A stretch of DNA of 5,011 bases from Candidatus Wolfebacteria bacterium. Its GTDB lineage: Bacteria; Patescibacteriota; Minisyncoccia; UBA6257; UBA9933. Positions 1-4,949 of this stretch are shown piece after piece. A program made the position numbers and the translations under genes. Below the pieces are notes generated by a model. The model saw only the letters and a list, made by a program, of their open reading frames with translations, was not told the origin of the DNA and did no database searches. Where the stretch lies: the NCBI GenBank assembly GCA_026394835.1, contig JAPLZW010000053.1, positions 1 through 5,011 on the forward strand. Direction: 5' to 3'. Within the stretch, counting starts at the first letter, position 1. Every line of letters starts with the position of its first letter.

Positions 1-612
1 GTTCACGACCGGGAAATTTTAAGCCGCGAAGAATTAATAAAAGAATTCGATTTGAGGAGAGTCCAGAAAGCCGGAGCGGTTTTCAATTTGGAAAAACTCG
101 ATTGGCTTAATTCGCAATACATTAAAAATACTCGGGAAGAAGAACTCTTAAAACAACTCAGGGGATTTGCGCCGGATGCGTGGCTTAAAGAAAAAGATTT
201 AATGGCGAAAATAATCAAGCTGGAAAAAGACCGCATGAGAAAATTGACCGACATCCAAGAGCTGGCGGATTTCTTTTTTGAATTGCCGGAATATCCCTTG
301 GAGCTTTTGTATTGGCCGCGCCCCAAGCCGACCGAGATAAAAACCGAAGAAGATAAAAACAAATTAGCGGCGAATTTAAAAATTCTCACAGAGGAAATCG
401 AAAAAATTTTCAAGGAAGATTTCACAAAAGAAAAGCTGGAATCCGCGATAATGCCGCTTACCGAGGTTTGGGGCAGGGGAGAGCTCTTGTGGCCGCTCCG
501 GGTTTCATTGTCCGGTAAACCGGCTTCGCCCGGGCCATTTGACATAATGGATATTCTGGGAAAAGAAGAAACGCTTAATAGGCTTAAAATAGCCGTGGGA
601 AAAATCCAATAA
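1..612 (+). CDS. gltX: Glutamyl-tRNA synthetase, C-terminal part (5' end outside window)
   Basis: Partial gene: the frame is open from the first base and stops with TAA at 610-612, giving 203 residues of a protein usually near 480-500. Glutamyl-tRNA synthetase is a cytoplasmic class I enzyme that charges tRNA-Glu with glutamate using ATP. The Rossmann catalytic fold and KMSKS loop lie left of the window. What remains is the end of the catalytic half and the all-helical anticodon-binding region. It opens with the typical stretch around ILSREELIKEF, followed by QKAGAVFNLEKLDWLN (about residues 22-37). Near residues 157-185 it has GRGELLWPLRVSLSGKPASP followed by PFDIMDILGKEETLNRL, which matches the family's closing GK..(M/W)PLR.ALtG..sGP..f..l..LGke..l.RL pattern. 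An internal TTG at 52 is not the start, because homology continues upstream of it. The next gene begins 5 bases after the stop, suggesting co-transcription. Confidence in identity is high. Confidence 0.95.
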   Translation, partial: VHDREILSREELIKEFDLRRVQKAGAVFNLEKLDWLNSQYIKNTREEELLKQLRGFAPDAWLKEKDLMAKIIKLEKDRMRKLTDIQELADFFFELPEYPLELLYWPRPKPTEIKTEEDKNKLAANLKILTEEIEKIFKEDFTKEKLESAIMPLTEVWGRGELLWPLRVSLSGKPASPGPFDIMDILGKEETLNRLKIAVGKIQ

Positions 613-617
613 ATTAA

Positions 618-1874
618 ATGCCGTACGGGAAAATAAAAACCTTTGTTTTTTGCTTGATTTCATTTTTGGCCTTAACGCCCGCGGTTTTCGCGATAGACCA
701 GGAACAGCAAGCGCTCCAGGATGCCATCAACAAAAAAAATCAGGAACTCCAGCAGGTCGCGAATCAAATAAGAGAAAATCAAGCAAAACTTGAAACCGCC
801 CAGGGCCAAAGCAAATCCTTAAGCAAGGAAATTTCCGGCATAAATACCAATATCAGCCAGGTTTCTTTGGGTATAAAACAGAGCGAAGTAACCATAGACA
901 AATTGGGACTGGAAGTTGATTCCCTGAATTACAATATAAGCGACGCCGAAAAACAGATATCGGATAAGCAAACTTCCATAGTCTCTATTATCCAGCAAAT
1001 GCAGCAGCGGGAAGAAGAATCTCCGCTGATTATTTTTTTAAAAAATAAAACTTTGGCGGACAGTATCTTTGAAACCCAGAGCCTTACCGACCTGAATACC
1101 GAGCTATCCGTGGAAATAACCAATATCAAAAACATCAAGCAAAACCTGGCCGGCCAGCTCACAAGCAAAACCGACAAGAAAAGGCTGATTGAGCTGGAAA
1201 ATTCCAATTTAAAAAATAAGAAAATAATTTTGGCCGAAACCAAGCAAGACAAACAATCGCTCCTGACCCAAACCAAGAGCAAAGAGCAAATTTACCAGAA
1301 ATCTCTTGCCGATTTGTTAAAACAGCAGCAGGATATTGCGGCGGAAATAGAAAAAATCGACGAACAATTGCGTTTGAAAATTAATCCCGGCGCCATACCC
1401 GGAAAACAAAAAGGCCTTCTTTCTATGCCCGTAGAAGGTATTCTTTCTCAAGGTTATGGAGCGACAAAATTTGCGAAATATGGCTACCAGGGAAAATGGC
1501 ATAACGGCGTTGACTTCGCCGCGCCCATAGGCACTCCCGTTTACGCCTCCGAAGCGGGAAGGGTCCTGGCATCGGCAAATCAGGATGCGTATTGTCCGCG
1601 CGGCGCTTATGGAAAATTCGTAGTTGTCCAGCATGGCAACAACCTGACCACTCTTTACGCCCATCTTTCTTTGCAGACCGCCCACATCGGTGATATAGTT
1701 AATAAAGGCGATCTTTTGGGCTACTCGGGAAAAACCGGCTACGCGACCGGCCCGCATCTTCATTTCGGCGTTTATGACAGCCAAACTTTTTATATAGGGC
1801 CAAGCAAAGTCTGCGGCCCATCAATGCCTTTCGGCGGAGACTTGAATCCGTTGGACTATCTGCCGGCTCAATAA
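618..1874 (+). CDS. Secreted coiled-coil M23 metallopeptidase (EnvC/NlpD-like)
   Basis: 418 residues. Residues 1-25 form a signal peptide: K5 and K7, a hydrophobic core, then a V-F-A cleavage site before Ile26. Residues about 27-255 are rich in Q, K, E, L, I and N with long heptad-like helices, indicating a coiled coil. Residues about 265-415 are a peptidase M23 (LytM) domain. Visible zinc ligands are H295 and D299 (HNGVD) and H382. H349 (YAHL) and H380 (GPHLHF) are the other active-site histidines, so the domain looks catalytically intact, unlike degenerate EnvC-type activators. Known members cut peptide cross-bridges in peptidoglycan; this one should act outside the cytoplasmic membrane in wall remodelling or division. 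Two cysteines (C326, C399) may form a disulfide. The ATG at 618 lies 5 bases after gltX, has no clear Shine-Dalgarno and is fixed by the signal peptide. Whether it is an active enzyme or an amidase activator cannot be settled from sequence. Confidence 0.93.
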   Translation: MPYGKIKTFVFCLISFLALTPAVFAIDQEQQALQDAINKKNQELQQVANQIRENQAKLETAQGQSKSLSKEISGINTNISQVSLGIKQSEVTIDKLGLEVDSLNYNISDAEKQISDKQTSIVSIIQQMQQREEESPLIIFLKNKTLADSIFETQSLTDLNTELSVEITNIKNIKQNLAGQLTSKTDKKRLIELENSNLKNKKIILAETKQDKQSLLTQTKSKEQIYQKSLADLLKQQQDIAAEIEKIDEQLRLKINPGAIPGKQKGLLSMPVEGILSQGYGATKFAKYGYQGKWHNGVDFAAPIGTPVYASEAGRVLASANQDAYCPRGAYGKFVVVQHGNNLTTLYAHLSLQTAHIGDIVNKGDLLGYSGKTGYATGPHLHFGVYDSQTFYIGPSKVCGPSMPFGGDLNPLDYLPAQ

Positions 1875-1903
1875 TAAAAATATAAACATAAATAAAAATT
1901 GAG

Positions 1904-2077
1904 ATGAACGAACTTATTCAAAAAGGCCTGGATTTTATGAATTACGCCTCGTCTTGGTTCAGCCAAAATGTGAGCGGTTCGGCGGCAACGGGATTTTTCA
2001 AAGCCATTCTGAATATGGTTGTGGCAGTTCTGCTTTTCTTCGTAGATATTTTAAAATGGGTTATCAGTAAGGTATAA
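1904..2077 (+). CDS. 57-residue single-span membrane protein, function unknown
   Basis: A small frame of 57 codons plus TAA (2075-2077), starting at ATG 1904, 29 bases after the M23 gene. I do not recognise a named family. Residues about 2-30 are polar to amphipathic (starting MNELIQKGLDF, then aromatic and serine-rich YASSWFS). Residues about 34-54 form one hydrophobic helix (ILNMVVAVLLFFVDIL), interrupted late by D48 and K51, and the protein ends in SKV. The spacer before it is strongly A+T-rich and there is no convincing ribosome-binding site. Codon choice (GCC, GCG, GGC, ACG) resembles the flanking housekeeping genes, and third positions vary as in real coding sequence. Lying between a wall hydrolase and murC, it could be an envelope-associated protein, but that is an inference from position only. 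Confidence 0.72.
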   Translation: MNELIQKGLDFMNYASSWFSQNVSGSAATGFFKAILNMVVAVLLFFVDILKWVISKV

Positions 2078-2082
2078 GGTGG
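2076..2082 (+). promoter_or_regulatory. Shine-Dalgarno-like AAGGTGG before the endonuclease remnant
   Basis: AAGGTGG matches the AAGGAGG consensus at 6 of 7 bases and overlaps the stop of the 57-residue gene. It ends 9 bases before the TTG at 2092, a workable spacing, but directly abuts the TTG at 2083. It is the only good ribosome-binding-like site in the window, as the neighbouring genes lack one. A chance match is possible. Confidence 0.35.
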
Positions 2083-2091
2083 TTGCTTTTA

Positions 2092-2361
2092 TTGTGCGAC
2101 ACGGATATAATTATTCCGTTTTTTGAAAAACATAAGCTTCGGGCAAAGAAAAAGCATGATTTTGAATTATGGAAAGAGGCAGTATATTTACTCAATAAAA
2201 ACAAGGGTTTAAAGACTAATATAGCCACGACCAGAAATAATCAAGGGAAGAGAAGTAAAATTTGGAATCAGAATGACCTGGTTAAGCTGAAAAACATCCA
2301 CGAAACGATGAAGCAGTTTAAAAGTAAGATAAAAGAGTGGAAATGGATAGATAAAATCTAG
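2092..2361 (+). CDS. C-terminal remnant of a LAGLIDADG homing endonuclease
   Basis: About 89 residues. From memory of the family, the segment DIIIPFFEKHKLRAKK followed by HDFELWKEAV and LNKNKG matches the C-terminal end of single-chain LAGLIDADG endonucleases (pattern ..iIPfFekypL.skK..DF.lwk..v.ll.nK). The later WNQNDLVKLKNIHETMK is like the closing helix of that family. The LAGLIDADG motif and first half of the fold are absent: this frame has a stop at 2068-2070 and the preceding bases belong to the 57-residue gene. Such enzymes cut DNA to spread introns or themselves; a fragment of this size should be inactive. I chose TTG 2092 because of the upstream AAGGTGG; TTG 2083 is the longest alternative. 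The segment is about 33% G+C by my count (79 of 240 bases, 2101-2340), against about 50% in lines of murC and the nuclease gene, which suggests transferred DNA. It may be untranslated and is best regarded as a likely pseudogene. Confidence 0.6.
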   Translation: MCDTDIIIPFFEKHKLRAKKKHDFELWKEAVYLLNKNKGLKTNIATTRNNQGKRSKIWNQNDLVKLKNIHETMKQFKSKIKEWKWIDKI

Positions 2362-2396
2362 ACACACAAATGACCGAAAAGGTATCTTGTGCGACA
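2092..2396 (+). repeat. 10-bp direct repeat TTGTGCGACA bracketing the endonuclease remnant
   Basis: TTGTGCGACA occurs at 2092-2101 and again at 2387-2396, so the two copies enclose essentially the whole remnant. Each copy is preceded by AAGGT, at 2076-2080 and 2379-2383, but at different distances (11 and 3 bases). This could mark a target duplication or recombination scar. A 10-base match within a few hundred bases can also occur by chance at a rate of a few percent. Confidence 0.4.
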
Positions 2397-2418
2397 TATA
2401 CAATAATCAATTAAACCG

Positions 2419-3849
2419 GTGAAAACAAGCTCCCCTTCAAACAACATAGTCCACTTTGTGGGAATCGGCGGAATCGGAACCAGCGCTCTTGCCCGCTGGT
2501 TTTTAAGTCGCGGATATAAAGTGAGCGGCTCGGACCTGACATCCTCGGAAATTACGCAAAAATTAAAAAAAGAAGGCGTAAAAATTTTTATCGGCCATAA
2601 AGCCTCCAATCTGCCTCGTAACGCCCAAATGCTCGTAAGAAGCGCCGCCCTTCCCCTTCTTAGCCCCGAAATTAAAGAGGCAACAAAACTGAAAATTCCC
2701 GTTAAGACATATGCCGAAGCCCTGGGCGGCCTCACAAGGCAATACGAAACCATTGCCATTGCCGGAGCGCATGGCAAAAGCACGAGCACATCTATTTTAT
2801 CGTTGATTTTAATCAAGGCTAAGCTTGACCCGACGGTTATAGTAGGCACGAATCTTAAAGAATTTGACGGAACTAATTTCCGGAAAGGCAAAAAGAGCTT
2901 GGTGATTGAGGCGGACGAATACCAAGAGTCTTTTCTTAACTATTCCCCTGCCGCAGCAATGATTACCAATATAGATAAAGAACACTTGGATTTTTATAGC
3001 GACCTCGCAACCATTAAAGACGCTTTCCTGAAATTTATTGCCAATATCAAGCCCGGCGGCACTTTAGTTGTCAATAAAGACAATAAAAATCTTTACGACC
3101 TGAAAGATAAAATCAGAAAAATCGCCAAAGATAATAATTTAAAAGTTTTTTGGTATGGCGAGGCCGTAAATTCCTCTTTAACCAGGCGCATATCGGCATC
3201 TCTAAAAATTCCCGGAGACCATAATGTTTCAAATGCTTTGGGCATTTATACTTTGGCTAAAACTCTGGGAGCCAAGGAAGATGATATTTTTTCCGTTTTT
3301 AAAACTTTCAATGGAGCCTGGCGAAGAATGGAATACCGCGGACAACTAAAAACTAAAAACTTAAAACTAGAAACTAACATATACGACGATTACGCTCATC
3401 ACCCGTCGGAAATTATGGCCACGCTTTCCGGAATGGCGAAAAAATATCCGAAATCTTTTTTGGTCTGCGTTTTCCAGCCGCACCAGGTTAAAAGGCTTGA
3501 AGCATTATTCACCGAATTTACCGAAGCTTTTGATGATGCCAATGCCCTCATTCTTTTGGATATTTATAAGGTTCCGGGCAGGGATGAAGTGTCGCAAAAT
3601 ATCAACTCCTTAACCCTAAAAAACACCATTGAAAGGCGCTTAAAGAGCCTCAAAAACGTCCAAAAGAAGCCTTCCAGGGTGCCTTTCAGGCTCCAAGAGG
3701 TAATTTATCTCCCCTACTCCGATTACTCCCCAAAAGCCTTAAAATCATGCTTGGTTGATTTGATTAAAAACAGCCCATTAAACTCGGCCAATGTGATAAT
3801 GATGGGCGCCGGAGATATTTATAAAATGACGGACCATTTACTGAAGTAA
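2419..3849 (+). CDS. murC: UDP-N-acetylmuramate--L-alanine ligase
   Basis: 476 residues, full length for MurC (E. coli 491). It catalyses ATP-dependent addition of L-alanine to UDP-MurNAc, the first amino-acid step of peptidoglycan precursor synthesis in the cytoplasm. The N-terminal Rossmann domain has GIGGIG (15-20). The central Mur ligase domain has the P-loop AGAHGKST (115-122), EADEYQESF (164-172) and NIDKEHLDFY (184-193), then GDHNVSNALG (266-275) and FNGAWRRMEYRG (297-308). The C-terminal domain has DDYAHHPSEI (323-332), FQPHQ (352-356) and closing MMGAGDIY (461-468). DDYAHHP together with the RRME region favours MurC over MurD, MurE and MurF. The start is GTG 2419: the same frame has a stop at 2404-2406, leaving GTG as the only reasonable initiator. 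No Shine-Dalgarno is visible. Residues 309-320 (QLKTKNLKLETN), between central and C-terminal domains, are encoded by five tandem heptamers and look like inserted repeat DNA translated as a linker. Confidence 0.96.
   Translation: MKTSSPSNNIVHFVGIGGIGTSALARWFLSRGYKVSGSDLTSSEITQKLKKEGVKIFIGHKASNLPRNAQMLVRSAALPLLSPEIKEATKLKIPVKTYAEALGGLTRQYETIAIAGAHGKSTSTSILSLILIKAKLDPTVIVGTNLKEFDGTNFRKGKKSLVIEADEYQESFLNYSPAAAMITNIDKEHLDFYSDLATIKDAFLKFIANIKPGGTLVVNKDNKNLYDLKDKIRKIAKDNNLKVFWYGEAVNSSLTRRISASLKIPGDHNVSNALGIYTLAKTLGAKEDDIFSVFKTFNGAWRRMEYRGQLKTKNLKLETNIYDDYAHHPSEIMATLSGMAKKYPKSFLVCVFQPHQVKRLEALFTEFTEAFDDANALILLDIYKVPGRDEVSQNINSLTLKNTIERRLKSLKNVQKKPSRVPFRLQEVIYLPYSDYSPKALKSCLVDLIKNSPLNSANVIMMGAGDIYKMTDHLLK
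3344..3378 (+). repeat. Five tandem heptamers inside murC
   Basis: Exactly five 7-base units in register (3344, 3351, 3358, 3365, 3372), all fitting AACTWRM and beginning AACT. They lie in the murC interdomain linker and are translated as residues 309-320. Read on the minus strand the units are of the TTTAGTT/GTTAGTT type, close to those in the intergenic elements at 3853-3901 and 4690-4771. Because 7 is not a multiple of 3, each successive unit is read in a different frame, so protein-level selection cannot explain the periodicity. Confidence 0.75.
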
Positions 3850-3852
3850 GCC

Positions 3853-3901
3853 TTAAGATTTAAGATGTAAGATTTTACTTACTTCTTATTTCTTAAATCC
3901 T
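3853..3901. repeat. Heptamer element with inverted arms between murC and the nuclease gene
   Basis: The left arm is three 7-base units: TTAAGAT at 3853 and 3860, and GTAAGAT at 3867. The right arm continues in the same 7-base register with complement-type units (ACTTCTT at 3881, ATTTCTT at 3888, AAATCCT at 3895). The arms can pair: 3861-3871 with 3878-3888, an 11-bp stem with one T-T mismatch around the 6-base loop ATTTTA. GATTTAAGA (3857-3865) is alternatively complementary to 3891-3899. The element fills most of the 63-base gap between the murC stop and the next ATG. No run of T follows the stem, so it is not a classical intrinsic terminator, though an RNA hairpin between the two coding regions is plausible. 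Confidence 0.7.
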
Positions 3902-3912
3902 ATATCTCAAAA

Positions 3913-4692
3913 ATGTATTATTCCAATCTCGAACACTTCAAAAGCTTATCGGGTTATGACATAGACGGCGCCTGGTATCCCCGCGTGACTAAAATCGTTG
4001 ATATTAAATCCAAGCCGGCTCTGTATAAATTCTACGCGGAGATGGGAAGTTTCGGCCAGGGCGAAGCCGTGAAAACTCAATCGGCGAGCGAAGGGACCCT
4101 TATCCACGAAACAGTTGAAAAATTTATGATGGGCGAAAGTCCCGTAATTGACCCGGCTATCAAACCCGCGGTTGAAGCGGCTTTGAAATTTATGGAAGAG
4201 CGGAATATCCAGGTTGATAAAGATTTAATCGAAAAAAGAATCGTCCACTTTGACGAACGCTATGCCGGCACCTTGGATGCCATGGCCTTGATAGACGGCA
4301 AATTCGGAGTCTTGGATATCAAAACTTCCCAGGCGGTTTACCGCGATTACAATCTCCAAACTTCGGCTTATATGGCGGCACTCCAGAGCGAATTCAAAAA
4401 TTTACAGACGCGCTGGATTTTCCGTATTGACCAGAATCGCATTTGCCGGGCGTGCGGCTCAATCCTCCGCGAAAAAGGCGGCCGGAAAAAAATAAAGATG
4501 CCGTGGCTTGCCGGAAAAGGCTCAAGCGCCAAAGCGAAAAACTGCGAACATGACTGGGGCGAACTCCGCGGCGAAATTGAACTGAAAGAAGAACCCTATT
4601 GGCAAAATGATTTCAAAGCGTTCCTGGGAGCGAAAAAGTTATGGGAATGGGAGAATGAATATTGGTTGCAAAAAGCGGGTTATCTTAGCTAG
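3913..4692 (+). CDS. PD-(D/E)XK nuclease-superfamily protein with a Cys/His insertion
   Basis: 259 residues. The nuclease core resembles RecB/Cas4-type PD-(D/E)XK domains: EGTLIHETVEKF (60-71) supplies the early Glu/His motif, YAGTLDAM (117-124) the catalytic aspartate D122, LDIKTS (134-139) the D-x-K pair D135/K137, and QTSAY (149-153) the Q-xxx-Y motif. These enzymes bind a divalent metal and cut DNA; the core residues all look present. After the core there is CRAC (C178, C181) and later CEH (C211, H213), a possible zinc-binding insert in a basic loop rich in K and R (about 186-210). The C-terminal 35 residues are aromatic and acidic (LWEWENEYW). There is no helicase domain, signal peptide or membrane segment. 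The start is ATG 3913, a few bases after a repeat hairpin and without a ribosome-binding site. Its biological role (repair, recombination or defence) is unknown, and the neighbours do not decide it. Confidence 0.85.
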   Translation: MYYSNLEHFKSLSGYDIDGAWYPRVTKIVDIKSKPALYKFYAEMGSFGQGEAVKTQSASEGTLIHETVEKFMMGESPVIDPAIKPAVEAALKFMEERNIQVDKDLIEKRIVHFDERYAGTLDAMALIDGKFGVLDIKTSQAVYRDYNLQTSAYMAALQSEFKNLQTRWIFRIDQNRICRACGSILREKGGRKKIKMPWLAGKGSSAKAKNCEHDWGELRGEIELKEEPYWQNDFKAFLGAKKLWEWENEYWLQKAGYLS

Positions 4693-4771
4693 GAGTTAGG
4701 AGATAGAATTTAGGAGTTAGAATTGCTCACTAGATTATTCTAAATCCTATCTACTAAATTCTAACTACTAA
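4690..4771. repeat. Large inverted heptamer element at the convergent gene ends
   Basis: The left arm has five 7-base units in register from 4690 (TAGGAGT, TAGGAGA, TAGAATT types). The right arm has five complement-type units from 4737 (ATTCTAA at 4737 and 4758, CTACTAA at 4751 and 4765, ATCCTAT at 4744). Bases 4695-4713 pair with 4754-4772 at 17 of 19 positions, and 4717-4723 pair perfectly with 4737-4743 around a 13-base non-repetitive loop. The two stems are separated by an offset in which the right arm carries one extra heptamer. The element begins at the stop codon of the nuclease gene and overlaps the last four codons of the minus-strand gene. It is positioned as a possible bidirectional terminator or mRNA-end structure. 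Confidence 0.8.
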
Positions 4772-4916
4772 CTTTGTTTATCACTATCGGCGCGTGGTTG
4801 AATTCACGGTTCACGAGATAGCCCAAACCGAAACTTAAAGAGCACAGAAGAAACACCAGAATAAAAATGGTGATTTCTTTTTTGTGAATTAAGAACCATT
4901 CCTTTATTTTAATCAT
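4761..4916 (-). CDS. 51-residue single-span membrane protein, function unknown
   Basis: Read on the minus strand from ATG at 4916-4914 to TAG at 4763-4761, 51 residues. The start is fixed: the nearby upstream ATG (4920) runs into a stop after three codons. Residues 1-14 are basic and amphipathic (MIKIKEWFLIHKKE), residues about 15-34 are one transmembrane helix ending SFGLGYL, and the tail of about 17 residues (with NREFNHAPIVI) should face outside by the positive-inside rule. I recall short CPR proteins with the same layout (a hydrophobic span, LGYL, then HAPI-I), some carrying a longer external domain, but I cannot name a family. The last four codons and stop (VSS plus the preceding K codon boundary) come from the heptamer element at 4690-4771, so the natural C-terminus may have been replaced. 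It lies 33 bases downstream of the LamG-like gene on the same strand and converges with the nuclease gene. Confidence 0.7.
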   Translation of the reverse strand: MIKIKEWFLIHKKEITIFILVFLLCSLSFGLGYLVNREFNHAPIVINKVSS

Positions 4917-4918
4917 AC

Positions 4919-4939
4919 ATCTTACTTCTTAAATCTTAC
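4919..4939 (-). repeat. Three heptamers upstream of the small minus-strand gene
   Basis: Read on the minus strand there are three 7-base units, GTAAGAT, TTAAGAA and GTAAGAT, ending two bases before the ATG at 4916. GTAAGAT is identical to the unit at 3867, and the 11-mer CTTACTTCTTA (plus strand 4921-4931) recurs exactly at 3878-3888. Here there is one arm only and no hairpin. It occupies most of the gap between the LamG-like gene and the small membrane gene. Confidence 0.65.
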
Positions 4940-4949
4940 TTCTCTGTCT

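Noticed and set aside
3..545. 180-codon minus-strand open frame opposite gltX
   Set aside because: It is the antisense shadow of a clear GltX C-terminus; its serine- and phenylalanine-rich translation resembles no family.
1317..1784. 155-codon minus-strand frame opposite the M23 domain
   Set aside because: The plus strand carries all M23 catalytic motifs here, so the opposite frame is incidental.
2083..2111. Possible promoter: TTGCTT, 17-base spacer, perfect TATAAT
   Set aside because: Only three of six bases match the -35 consensus, the DNA is A+T-rich and it sits inside the endonuclease remnant, so chance is likely. Transcript start mapping would decide.
2370..2414. 14-codon ATG frame just before murC
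   Set aside because: It is too short, has no ribosome-binding site and shows no recognisable content.
2358..2891. 177-codon minus-strand frame opposite the start of murC
   Set aside because: It lies over conserved MurC motifs and its translation is not protein-like in domain terms.
3853..3901. CRISPR array or classical intrinsic terminator
   Set aside because: The units are 7 bases with no spacers, and no T-run follows the hairpin, so neither label fits.
1..4692. Recoded TGA (Gly or Trp) as in some CPR lineages
   Set aside because: No in-frame TGA occurs in the confident plus-strand genes, which end in TAA or TAG, and tryptophan uses TGG.
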